64,000 nt of DNA from Yamagishiella unicocca (taxonomy: Eukaryota > Chlorophyta > Chlorophyceae > Chlamydomonadales > Volvocaceae). Of this stretch, positions 21,801 to 33,127 are shown piece after piece. Positions within the stretch are counted from its first letter, which is position 1, and every line of letters begins with the position of its first letter. The stretch covers positions 248,001 to 312,000 of the forward strand of contig BDSL01000092.1 of the NCBI GenBank assembly GCA_003116995.1. Direction: 5' to 3'. The notes beneath the pieces are model-generated. The model saw only the letters and a list, made by a program, of their open reading frames with translations. It was not told the origin of the DNA and did no database searches. A program made the translations under genes and the position numbers.

Positions 21801-24699
21801 GACAGAGAAAAACACGACGCGACGCGTCGCAAACGAAACACAAGGAAACGAATCACAGACGACCAGCCGAAGGTGAAGCGGCTGCCAGGTAAGCGAGCCT
21901 CTCCCAGACGGCTGCTGGCAGCACTCATGAGTGCGCCGCCGCCGTACGCCACGTGGGGTCCTACGGGAGGAAGGGAGAACGCGGCGGGGGAGGGGAGGGG
22001 AGCGAAAGAACGACTCAGCACCCGAGTACCAGGACAGAGAAAAACACGACGCGACGCGTCGCAAACGAAACACAAGGAAACGAATCACAGACGACCAGCC
22101 GAAGGTGAAGCGGCTGCCAGGTAAGCGAGCCTCTCCCAGACGGCTGCTGGCAGCACTCATGAGTGCGCCGCCGCCGTACGCCACGTGGGGTCCTACGGGA
22201 GGAAGGGAGAACGCGGCGGGGGAGGGGAGGGGAGCGAAAGAACGACTCAGCACCCGAGTACCAGGACAGAGAAAGACACGACGCGACGCGTCGCAAACGA
22301 AACACTAGGAAACGAATCATAGACGACCAGCCGAAGGTGAAGCGGCTGCCAGGTAAGCGAGCCTCTCCCAGACGGCTGCTGGCGGCACTCAGGGGTGCGC
22401 CGCTGCCGTACGCCACGTGGGGTCCTACGGGCGGTAGGAAGGGAGAACGCGGCGGGGGAGGGGAGGGGAGCGAAAGAACGACTCAGCACCCGAGTACCAG
22501 GACAGAGAAAAACACGACGCGACGCGTCGCAAACGAAACACAAGGAAACGAATCACAGACGACCAGCCGAAGGTGAAGCGGCTGCCAGGTAAGCGAGCCT
22601 CTCCCAGACGGCTGCTGGCAGCACTCATGAGTGCGCCGCCGCCGTACGCCACGTGGGGTCCTACGGGAGGAAGGGAGAACGCGGCGGGGGAGGGGAGGGG
22701 AGCGAAAGAACGACTCAGCACCCGAGTACCAGGACAGAGAAAGACACGACGCGACGCGTCGCAAACGAAACACTAGGAAACGAATCATAGACGACCAGCC
22801 GAAGGTGAAGCGGCTGCCAGGTAAGCGAGCCTCTCCCAGACGGCTGCTGGCGGCACTCAGGGGTGCGCCGCTGCCGTACGCCACGTGGGGTCCTACGGGC
22901 GGTAGGAAGGGAGAACGCGGCGGGGGAGGGGAGGGGAGCGAAAGAACGACTCAGCACCCGAGTACCAGGACAGAGAAAAACACGACGCGACGCGTCGCAA
23001 ACGAAACACAAGGAAACGAATCACAGACGACCAGCCGAAGGTGAAGCGGCTGCCAGGTAAGCGAGCCTCTCCTAGACGGCTGCTGGCAGCACTCATGAGT
23101 GCGCCGCCGCCGTACGCCACGTGGGGTCCTACGGGAGGAAGGGAGAACGCGGCGGGGGAGGGGAGGGGAGCGAAAGAACGACTCAGCACCCGAGTACCAG
23201 GACAGAGAAAAACACGACGCGACGCGTCGCAAACGAAACACAAGGAAACGAATCACAGACGACCAGCCGAAGGTGAAGCGGCTGCCAGGTAAGCGAGCCT
23301 CTCCCAGACGGCTGCTGGCAGCACTCATGAGTGCGCCGCCGCCGTACGCCACGTGGGGTCCTACGGGAGGAAGGGAGAACACGGCGGGGGAGGGGAGGGG
23401 AGCGAAAGAACGACTCAGCACCCGAGTACCAGGACAGAGAAAGACACGACGCGACGCGTCGCAAACGAAACGCAAGGAAACGAATAACAGACGACCAGCC
23501 GAAGGTGAAGCGGCTGCCAGGTAAGCGAGCCTCTCCCAGACGGCTGCTGGCGGCACTCAGGGGTGCGCCGCTGCCGTACGCCACGTGGGCTCCTACGGGA
23601 GGAAGGGAGAACGCGGCGGGGGAAGGGAGGGGAGCGAAAGAACGACTCAGCACCCGAGTACCAGGACAGAGAAAAACACGACGCGACGCGTCGCAAACGA
23701 AACGCAAGGAAACGAATAACAGACGACCAGCCGAAGGTGAAGCGGCTGCCAGGTAAGCGAGCCTCTCCCAGACGGCTGCTGGCAGCACTCATGAGTGCGC
23801 CGCCGCCGTACGCCACGTGGGGCCCTACGGGAGGAAGGGAGAACGCGGCGGGGGAGGGGAGGGGAGCGAAAGAACGACTCAGCACCCGAGTACCAGGACA
23901 GAGAAAAACACGACGCGACGCGTCGCAAACGAAACACAAGGAAACGAATCACAGACGACCAGCCGAAGGTGAAGCGGCTGCCAGGTAAGCGAGCCTCTCC
24001 CAGACGGCTGCTGGCAGCACTCATGAGTGCGCCGCCGCCGTACGCCACGTGGGGTCCTACGGGAGGAAGGGAGAACGCGGCGGGGGAGGGGAGGGGAGCG
24101 AAAGAACGACTCAGCACCCGAGTACCAGGACAGAGAAAGACACGACGCGACGCGTCGCAAACGAAACACAAGGAAACGAATCACAGACGACCAGCCGAAG
24201 GTGAAGCGGCTGCCAGGTAAGCGAGCCTCTCCCAGACGGCTGCTGGCGGCACTCAGGGGTGCGTCGCTGCCGTACGCCACGTGGGGTCCTACGGGCGGGA
24301 GGAAGGGAGAACGCGGCGGGGGAGGGGAGGGGAGCGAAAGAACGACTCAGGACAGAGAAAAACACGACGCGACGCGTCGCAAACGAAACACAAGGAAACG
24401 AATCACAGACGACCAGCCGAAGGTGAAGCGGCTGCCAGGTAAGCGAGCCTCTCCCAGACGGCTGCTGGCAGCACTCATGAGTGCGCCGCCGCCGTACGCC
24501 ACGTGGGGTCCTACGGGAGGAAGGGAGAACGCGGCGGGGGAGGGGACGGGAGCGAAAGAACGACTCAGCACCCGAGTACCAGGACAGAGAAAAACACGAC
24601 GCGACGCGTCGCAAACGAAACACAAGGAAACGAATCACAGACGACCAGCCGAAGGTGAAGCGGCTGCCAGGTAAGCGAGCCTCTCCCAGACGGCTGCTG
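18871..24699. repeat. 232-bp satellite array, 25 units plus a partial unit
   Basis: The repeats are counted from GTAAGCGAGCCTCTCC. Eighteen units are 232 bp, five are 236 bp (extra GGCG-type insertion after CCTACGG) and two are 222 bp (insertion plus a 14-bp deletion), summing to exactly 5800 bp before the partial 26th unit at 24671. Most units hold the palindromes GCACTCATGAGTGC, CACGTG and GCGACGCGTCGC and a G-rich GGGGGAGGGGAGGGG run. The 236/222-bp class has GCACTCAGGGGTGC, which breaks the first palindrome. Each unit boundary reads CAG-GTAAGC, a perfect splice-donor consensus. Open frames within the array are 65-230 codons and occur on both strands, because 232 is not a multiple of three; I do not treat them as genes. 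Confidence 0.97.
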
Positions 24700-25894
24700 T
24701 TAACAGCAATCCATGGCTACTATAAGTCTATGCCTATGGTCAGAGCACATGCGGCGGTATGTTTGGGACTTCCTTGCGAGCATACGACAACTGCCGTTAG
24801 GTTACTCTCAGAACCAATGCCTTCGCAAATGTTGGTGGCGGTCACACATTACAGGAATAATCAGTCTTAGCATTTCCTGACGTTCTGACTCTCGCCAATC
24901 GCTATCAAGGTGCCGGGAACGGGCGTCCCAAAGTGTTTACAGCAATGTTTTTGCTCCCTTGGGTAATTAAGGTCTCGACGCGGCGGCACTTGGGGTCAGC
25001 AAGCAAGTTATAACTCCGAGCGCCTTCCAAAAAGTCAGATGCACAGCAGGTCGAACATATTTTCGCGAAGCGTTGCGCAAACAGTGCACGACGTGTAACA
25101 TGCCGAAGCGGATCGCCTCCAGCAAAACCAAACAGTTCTTCGTCAGTCCACAATGCCAAAGCGCACACCTAACACGTAGCTACATGAACGCCCACGATCG
25201 CGCCCTTCCCGTCCTTCCCCCCGCTCGTAGCTTACACGAGCTTACCGTGGCTGTGGGGGCTCTCCTAAAAGGAAAGCCTCCATACGGCCCACGATCGCAG
25301 CTGGCTCCCTAGTGTTCCGCCAGTACCCGGTGCATCTAGGAAGCCGTCACGGATAGTATTATGTAGACCTGGTCTGCTACGGGGCCCGGGGATATGGAGG
25401 AAGGTCGTCACCACCATCGCAATCGCCATGCTCGTCGTCACAACCACTGCTAGCTGATGACGCCAGGTCTGTCCCGTGGTGCCGCGGTCCACGGCCCAAC
25501 GCCCTGGTCCCGCCGCCGCCACCGCCACGACCACCGGCGAGGCGCCTGCGCCGGCCTGCTGTTACCTTGGCTTCCGTACCTGCTGTGAGAGTCGGTCGCC
25601 GCTGACGCTGACGACATGACTGCGGCGAAAGCACTCCTTGGCGGTTGCTTGGCGGTGTCCACGCCGACGACGTAATCCGCCCCGCGGAGGTCAAGCCAGT
25701 GCACCGTGTAAACATTGGCCGACCGACGGGCTGATATAGGGTGCACGTATGGCTGTGAATTGTGCCGTACACTTCGCAACAAACCATTCCCGACCGGGGC
25801 CTGCTCCTTCGTCCCCGGACCGCCCGTTTGCCCCTGGATTGCCCGGCGTCCTCATCGATCAATGTTTAAGAGGAAATGGCGTTGATAAACACCG
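24700..25894. other. Unassigned stretch right of the satellite
   Basis: The satellite stops abruptly inside a unit (after GACGGCTGCTG) and is followed by AT-richer unique sequence with short frames only. No gene is recognised. Confidence 0.45.
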
Positions 25895-26545
25895 TCATCC
25901 TTTCGTGAGATCCGACTCCCCTCCCACCTTAATTCCAAGAGGCGCTTGCCCAGTGCAACCCATGCACCTCATGATCCAGACCCGCTTCTTGGCCCGCTGT
26001 CCCAGGGGCCCCTGGGCAAGCCGCGGGGTCGGCTCTGCCAAACGCTGCATGCCAGGATGCCCGGTGCCCGCTAGCGGTGCTGCCTTCTCTGCCTCCCGAG
26101 CCGAGTAGAGGCAGCTGACTGGCGGCGCTACCGGCTTGTCCTTGGGAGCGGTGCGGGCTTCAGGGCCGGTGAGGTCTCCAGGGACACCTCCACCGCCGCC
26201 ATCAGGTGCTGGGGCCGCTGCAGCCGCCCGGTCCGCATCGCCGCCTCCACCACCGCCACTGCTGCGCATCGTCTCCACCAGCACTGAAGCACATATCGCG
26301 GTTCCGCAAGTCGTCGCCCCTCCTCGGTGTGCTGCTGCTGCTGCCAGACGCAGGGCAGGTCCGGACGAGGCAGCCCCCGCCGCACTGCGGCACCCGATCG
26401 GACACCTGGGCTCCGGTCCCACGAGCCGCTGCTGGCGGAGGAGGTGGGGGACAGGGGTGACGTCCGCCGCGGGGCACAGGCCGCAGCTGTAGGGAGGCCA
26501 GCCGGTGGTGGGAGGGGGTGGGCAGGGGATGAAGGCCGCGTCCAC
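25895..26545 (-). CDS. Unidentified open reading frame, 216 aa, sharing a fragment with 15.1-15.6 kb
   Basis: I do not recognise this protein. It opens MDAAFIPCPPPPTTGWPPYS, runs through an Ala/Gly-rich middle (residues about 60-125) and ends in a mixed, charged tail (SCLYSAREAEKAAPLAGTG and RAKKRVWIMRCMGC) that looks less biased than chance GC-rich frames. The middle (26206-26428 on the plus strand) is the part duplicated in inverted orientation at 15145-15565. The tail is absent from that copy. It may be one exon of a larger gene. Confidence 0.35.
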   Translation of the reverse strand: MDAAFIPCPPPPTTGWPPYSCGLCPAADVTPVPHLLRQQRLVGPEPRCPIGCRSAAGAASSGPALRLAAAAAHRGGATTCGTAICASVLVETMRSSGGGGGGDADRAAAAAPAPDGGGGGVPGDLTGPEARTAPKDKPVAPPVSCLYSAREAEKAAPLAGTGHPGMQRLAEPTPRLAQGPLGQRAKKRVWIMRCMGCTGQAPLGIKVGGESDLTKG

Positions 26546-28640
26546 AGAGGAGGCTGCCAGCCACGGTCACCCGGTCCAGGCGGGAGCCATCCGGGCCGGG
26601 GGCCCAGCGGAGATGCATCCAGTTCCGAAAATGATGACGGCTCTCCACAACTTGGGGCTGCCCAGGGATCCCGCATGTGGCGGCGGCGGAGCTCTCGGGC
26701 CTGGCGCCATACACAAGCCCTCCTTGCACTCGGCCTGGGTGGATGGGGGCGGTACGGTAGGTTGGAAAGAAGCCCGCAAGACGACGCATCGAAACCTAAA
26801 AGACCCGGTGGACGAGGGATCTAACACGTGATTGTGTCTGAACTTGGATCCCAAGAACTGAGAACGCGTCCCGCCCAAGCGGCCTCGAAGGACTGCAACA
26901 AAGGAAAGTAATGGCGGTCTGATCAAGAGAACCCCACGTATCTAGCTAGGCCGCAGCCTGTGGTTGGAAGCAAAGCGTCGTCCACGTACGACGCCTCACC
27001 TAGCGCCCGAGCCTGGGGTGGTGGCGCCAGCAGCTGCCGGCGCCTCATCGCCGGCGGTGCCGAGCTCCGATGATGCCGTGATGGTCAGATCCAACCTGCT
27101 CCAGCCGCTCTAGCGTCCGGTTGAAGCCGCTTTTAAACTCGACGACCTGAGCTGAGAAGTAGTCGTTGTGGAGTTGAAACCCAACCCATCCTTGCGGTAG
27201 TCAGGGGCCTTCGGAAGGACGACGAGGTGAAGTTGGGGACACTGTTGCTGCCTAAGTTGCTCCTACCTGCTCCGCTGCGCACGTCCGGTGACGCGGTCCG
27301 GGGCGAATCTGGGACGCGCTCTGGGGAAGGGTTAACAGCTGTGAGTTCGGAGTCTCTAGGGTAGTGTGCCAGGAGGCGGCGGAGGCGGGGAGGAGGGATA
27401 TGGAATGATTAGATGGTGGGGGCAGAGAAGGAGCAAGCGCACTGCAGACTCACCCCTAGCCCCTAGCCCCCCGTGAGCTGTGAACCCAACGAGGCCATCC
27501 CTTGGACGGCCCGAGGAGCATCGCTACAACAGCAGTCAACTACGCACCCAGGAGGGCCCCTTGTGTGCCCTCCACTCGTGGGGAGTGAGCAGGTGGGAGC
27601 TGGTGGTGGTGGCAGGCGGCAAGCGGTGGTGGCCGTTGACGGAGGGACGGAGGCGCCGCCGCCGCCGTCGCGCTCCGCTCCGCAGCACCAGAGCCCGCTG
27701 CCCCGCACGCCACCGCTGCACTGCGTTGGGGCTGCGGTATCGCCTGGTCGCCTGGGCAGCGGCGCCCATGAGGGCAGCCAGCCCCGATGTGCTTGCACAC
27801 CGCGCGATGCGGCCCGGAGCCATCAGCCGCGTTATGGTCTCCTGACGGTGGCCCTGCACGACGGCAACCGTGCTCGGTGTTTGTAAGTGGGTCACTAGCT
27901 ACAACAATGCGCCTCACACACAGCGAGTAGAACAACGCTAGGGCGAAGGCATACCGAGGCATGTTAGGCCAGGGCAAATGCGCGCCCCTCCCAGCTGATG
28001 TTTTCAGGATGCGATGCCGCACGCACGGGTTTCGACCTGCCGTCCAACCCCCTCGCTCGGTTCGTCCTCGCCCCTCCCAGCATCCCCAACTCCCAGGTTT
28101 CCTCGCTGCCCCGCAGTCCCCACCTGTGGTTTCTTGTGTTCCATGGCAAGGCGGCGCCAGCCCAGCTCCAAGGCCCATGCGCTGAGTGTTCAAGCCCAAA
28201 GCCCAGTTATTAGCAACACATTTACATGTCGCATATATTGCCGCAACGCCTCTCCCCAGGCAAGATAGCCTGCATGTCCCGAAGACGGTATCCTTATTGG
28301 CCAGACCTTGCCAAGGCACAGATGCCGGGCGCATGAACGTCATCATCCTCACAGCCAATGAACAAGGTGAACCAGAGGCCGAAAACTACCCGTCAGGGTT
28401 TGAGAGCCTTTGAGAGCCCTCACGGCCTGTGCCTTCATAGTACTAATTTGAAGCAAAACTTCGAAAGTGTGTGTATGGCCCTACGGTTTAAGTGCGCAGT
28501 TTGGCCATGAAGTATGTCGCAGGGTTTTCATAGCTCCAGAACCTCGTTAAAACACAGGGATTGCATACCCTCTCACAGCGTCACAGGGACCAACCCTCTA
28601 TATAGATGTTATGTAAACCATAATGTAGGCAACTGGGCGT
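26546..28640. other. Unassigned stretch
   Basis: A 272-codon minus-strand frame at 28358-27540 is present, but composition alone could produce it and no domain is visible. No splice structure could be supported. Confidence 0.4.
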
Positions 28641-30791
28641 GTTGCTGTTCTTTGGCAGCCTCCAAATGGATCTCGGTATTTTGGAAGATAAGCGCTCCAC
28701 GGTGGCCGAAGCAGCTGCCTGTTCCTATCTTTGTAACAACTACCGGTAAGGGACGCCGGCTGCATCCAAAGCTCGCCTTCCTTGCAAACCTGCCGTCGGA
28801 ACGCCACGACGCCACGACAGAGTTTATGGAAGCCGCAGATGGTGCAAACGCAGGTTAGTCGTTGTGCATGGGTTTTCTCCCGTCGTTACCCGTAGCGAAG
28901 CCGAGGTAGCCTTCTCCCTAACTGTGCTATTTTAACCACTCGGCATGCTCATGTGGTGCCTCTTGAGTAATGTTACGCGCAATTCATAGAGGCACGTACT
29001 CTTGCTTATTACGTACTCTTGCTTATTATCTGTGTGCGCGCAAATCACCAAAGTCCTGTCTGCCCTCCGCTTTGTTCTGCAGGCGCAGCGGCTGGTGGCG
29101 TTGCGGCAGCTGCTGGTGAGCTTGTTTGCTGCTGTCGCGTCTCCCTGGCTTGTTGGGGGCGTCATTTGCACTGGGGCTAGCCTGCTGTATGGTTCAGGCC
29201 GTCTTTTTCGGCCACGCAGCTGCGGGCTGTGCGGTTGGGTTGCTTGCCCCATTGTTAGTAGGGGCTGCCTGGGTGCTGTGTTGCGGATGGTAAGCGTGCA
29301 GCGCCTGCGTCATTCAGCACACATCTGCAGCATGGTCGACAGCATGCAGCACAAGCACGGCGGCCGCTAGCGCCTGCGGGAAGCCAGGGGGCATCATGCT
29401 GTCGGGGCTGTTGACCCAGGAACACCTAGCACCGGTTGCTTAGTGCTGCCCACTGTCATGCCGCCGGAGTTTTTTACCCTGTTCTGACGTCGCTGGTGCG
29501 GCCGGGGGCCCAAGCAAGCGCACACGCCCTAGAGACATGTCCGCATCTCGGCGTCGTCAACGATCCTGGCCCCACCGCTGCTCCATATCCGCCACCTCCG
29601 CCTCGCAGGCTGAGCTTCGCCGAGGCGCCCGAGATGGAGTTATCCATAACGCCCGTGCTGGGCAACCGCAAGCTGTCGGGGGGCTCGTCATCGGCCGGGC
29701 ATCGGTGTGGGTATGTGTCAAGGTGCGATCACCCGCAGCATCACACTCCCTCCCACCGGCACTCACGCACCACCTCAGGGGCGGTCACTGCTCCAGGGAG
29801 CCTCGGGCGTCCCTATGGCACCCATGGCGTTCCGTACTCCTGTTCCTACACCACGACAGGGGGCTGACCAAGATCTTGACCCCCAACTAGCTGCCAGCGG
29901 CTTGCCCTTTGACGCCGACCACAGCCCTGTTGATCACGGCTCCGTCACCTTGCCACACCCGAGCACCTCGGCTGGCCATCCAACTTCGGTTTCACCACCG
30001 CATCACCCCACTTTAGCCCTCCCCGCCCCCGTTCTTGCCCACCCTCATCCCCCAACCGCAGGTCGCCGCCGGCCTTGCTCGCCCCATGGTGTACCCCGCC
30101 TGCGTGAACTTGCACATGGGCAAGCTGCTGCTGCCGACCAACAGCACGAAGCACGCTGTCGGGTTCTTCAACTCGCCATCGACACCTTGACCCGCCGCAG
30201 AGTGGGCGCCACCTCCGCCACCGCTAACAATGCCGCTGCAGGAGACGCCGCCGCCGCCACAGCAGCAGCATCGGTGGCCCACGTCCGAAACCCAGGTGGG
30301 CACATTGCACTACGTCGTGTGTTCGACGGAAGCATTACATCTGCGAAAATGCCGGCGTGCTTTGCGGGTTGGCGCTCTGCATGGGTTCGCCTCTGATGGG
30401 CGGTGCGGCGACGGGGCTTGCGGACCAGGCCGCCATGCTGGCTGGGGCGGCGGAAGGGGGGGAGCTGCAAGGCAGGGTCCTGGGCGTAGAGCAGCAGCTG
30501 CTCGCAAGTGCGGTGGGGCTCCCTCGGCAGCACCGTGTTGGGCGTCGTGGCCCGGTAGGGAACAGCCAGCCAACCGGGGTCAGCCACCCGGGGTCAGCCA
30601 CCCGGGTTCTCACCGACTGTCCCCTGCAGTGCTCTACTACGAGCAGCGTAGTGTCCGCGGTCCCTACCAGCAGGCTGACACGCTCCCCCACACACCCCTC
30701 GCCTTCCTTGACGTTGCAGGGCGCCCTTATCCACGGGGCTAGCAGGCGGCACCCCGCGAAGCCACCAGCTCCCCGGCACCGCTGTCGGCGT
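28641..30791 (+). CDS. Exon-like segments of an unidentified plus-strand gene, joined at its 3' side to the tandem array
   Basis: Several segments look like exons bounded by CAG acceptors and GT donors, but I could not build one model with agreed phases. They are: about 28654-28742 (LQMDLGILEDKRSTVAEAAA, donor GTAAGG); about 29600-29702 (RRLSFAEAPEMELSITPVLG); from about 30064 (ARPMVYPACVNLHMGKLLL); about 30330-30480 (GVLCGLALCMGSPLMGGAAT); and about 30630-30720 (LYYEQRSVRGPYQQADTLPH). No domain is recognised. Homology to the tandem unit begins at 30792, so any reading through that point would be a fusion of unrelated sequence. Confidence 0.35.
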
Positions 30792-33127
30792 GCGCAGACG
30801 GTGGTGATGACGCCAGCTCAAACATGGCAGCGAGAGGGGCCGGCAGGAGGACAGCCCCGCTGCGAGGAGGAGCGGGGGCGTGCGCTGGTGCTGTATGTGG
30901 GCGACGAGCAGGAGCGGCCTTCGAGGATCGGTGAGCTGGAAGGGCGGAGAGGGCAGGGCGGGAAGGGTGAGGAGCGGGCAGCAGGGGTTAGGGCCGCTGG
31001 CGCTGTGCAGACGGTGCGCGCCGTGGGACATTGGGAGGAACCTGCATACGAGTGCAGCTTGCTACTGGCTGCTCGAGGAGCACCCACAACGCGGTGATGG
31101 CGGTGCGGCAGCGCTTGATGTGGGGCTCAGCGCGTGGTGTGCGGCGTTTGACAAATCGGACGGGACCTAGGGCGCAGCGCGGCCGGACGGGGCCCGCCAG
31201 GCTCGGGTCCGGAGGGCGCAGGCCTGGCTTCCGGGGGTTCTGGGACAAATCTGGCCGTGTGGTGTGTTGGTGGCACCGAACAGCTACCCACAGAACAACA
31301 CTACAAAGGACAGCGCTCCACCTCACCCTGACCTCACTCGCCTCACCCTCACCCTCGCCTCCCATCGTGCGCCGGACGCAGGCGACAGGAAGCAGCGGCT
31401 CGCTGCCGGCGCCGGTTCAATGAGCCAGGCCTTCCTGCAGGAGTGCAGGCGGGTGGCGGGAAGCAGCCATTATGCCGGTGTGCCGCCATCGCTTCCACCA
31501 CCGCTGCCACCGCCACCACCACCACAGCCGCACCGTTTAGCGCATACTTCGAGATCCAGCTTCTGTCGGCGTTTGCGGCAGGCGTGGCGTTGCGTCCGCG
31601 TCTTTTGCCGGCGCCCGAACCAGGAGATGAAGCCAAGTTGACGGCCGCGGCCGCAGTCTCGTGGCCCTCCGGCCGCCGAGGGACCGCCGCCGTCCCACTG
31701 CCTCCCTGCACCTACACGTAGACCACTTCGCAACCACAGCTGCCTCCACGGGACCCGCCACCAGCGTCGAAGCCGACGCGGCAACCATCGAGTGGTGGTG
31801 GTGGTGGTGGAGGGTTCAGGCCGCACCATCCCTAGTGTGACCCGCAGGTTCATCCTTCGTCGCATGTTTCGGTTATGGACCATGCATTTTAGGGACGGCG
31901 ACGGCGGGCGGGCGCTGCCGGAGCCCTTAGTACCTAGATCGAGGGTGGGCGGCCGGGCGGGTGCCGCCGCTTAGCCATACCGCCTACTGCGACCGTAGGG
32001 ACGAGTGGGGCTTCTTGGGGCCCATTGAAGTCGAATTCGAAGGCAGCGACCGCAAGCGACCCATCCTGCATAATTAGAAACCTGCCCGCAATGCTCTCGG
32101 ACGGAATTCACATGGACAGCGGCTCGCACCAGATCATGTGGAGGAGCGTGCCCCCAGCCCTGCGGTCCAAGTTGTTGCCCTGTTATGGGTCCCCACCCTC
32201 CTGGCGCGAACGTGGACTGCACTGAAGCCCCGACTCCCAGCCATAGCGCCGGCGCCCTTCCACAACGCCCGGCCGCTGCCGTTGAAGGTTAGTTGTTGTG
32301 CTGTTTGTGGGGGTTGCGTAATGGATACTGGGGGCGGCAGGTTCAGTCTCTGTGGGCGCCGTGACACCCGCTGATCGCCATGTCCAGCTGCATTGGGCCT
32401 CACATGGGCGGTATGGGATATCCACACCTAGACGAATGTCTTCCTCCCACATTCCGTACAACCGACCTCCCTGTTGCCACTGTGCTGCGACATCCACCCA
32501 GCTATCCCTACAGCGCTCTGTTCCGAAATCCTGTCTCCCCCCGGCTTGCCCCCAAGTGCCGACCAACAGGTTTCCTCTCAGCCCCCTCCTCCGCCCCTCA
32601 CTGCGCTTGGGTCCTGCCGCCCTGCCTGCCTCGCAGGACGGGACCAGTATCTTGCCCTCCCGATATCTTGCCCTCCCTCGGGGGCCCTCTGCGCCCGGAC
32701 CGGAGCTGGCGCTGGTGCCTTGCCTGGTGGACCAGGGCGCCATCGTAACGCTAGGTAAGTTGGTCATTGCGTCGTGTCTTCCTATGGGTGCTTGCGGAGC
32801 TGGATGGGTTGGCCGGCAAAATGGGCTTCGTGGCTGAATGGAGGCCCGGAGGCCCAGTCCACCTTCACCCCTCCCGATGGCCTTCCGCCTGACCTTCGTC
32901 ATGCCCCTCCCCACGTCACCTGCTGGCCGGTGCCCTCACCTCACTCCCCGGACTGCCCGCATGCCCGCTGCAGACTGTAAGCACTCCGAAAAGCGGCCAT
33001 CCACGACCTCCAGGAGCTAATGCCGGGAGAGCCGGTGGTCGCGTTATTGATTCTCTGTAGCAGAGGACCTGGCATCGCGCTGCGGGATTTGGCGGTAGCA
33101 GCGACGACTTCCATGTGGCGGCTGTGA

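Noticed and set aside
18871..24699. CRISPR-like array
   Set aside because: There are no short conserved repeats with unique spacers; whole 232-bp units are repeated, and the organism is eukaryotic.
18913..24870. Dozens of 65-230 codon frames within the satellite on both strands
   Set aside because: They recur each 232 bp in shifting frames, because the unit is not a multiple of three, and both strands are equally open.
27540..28358. 272-codon minus-strand frame
   Set aside because: No domain, biased composition and no splice context; kept only as a note in the gap.
32998..33127. Terminal exon of the repeated gene reading AIHDLQELMPGEPVV
   Set aside because: All three frames of this stretch are open over similar lengths and the acceptor needed is poor, so no choice could be defended.
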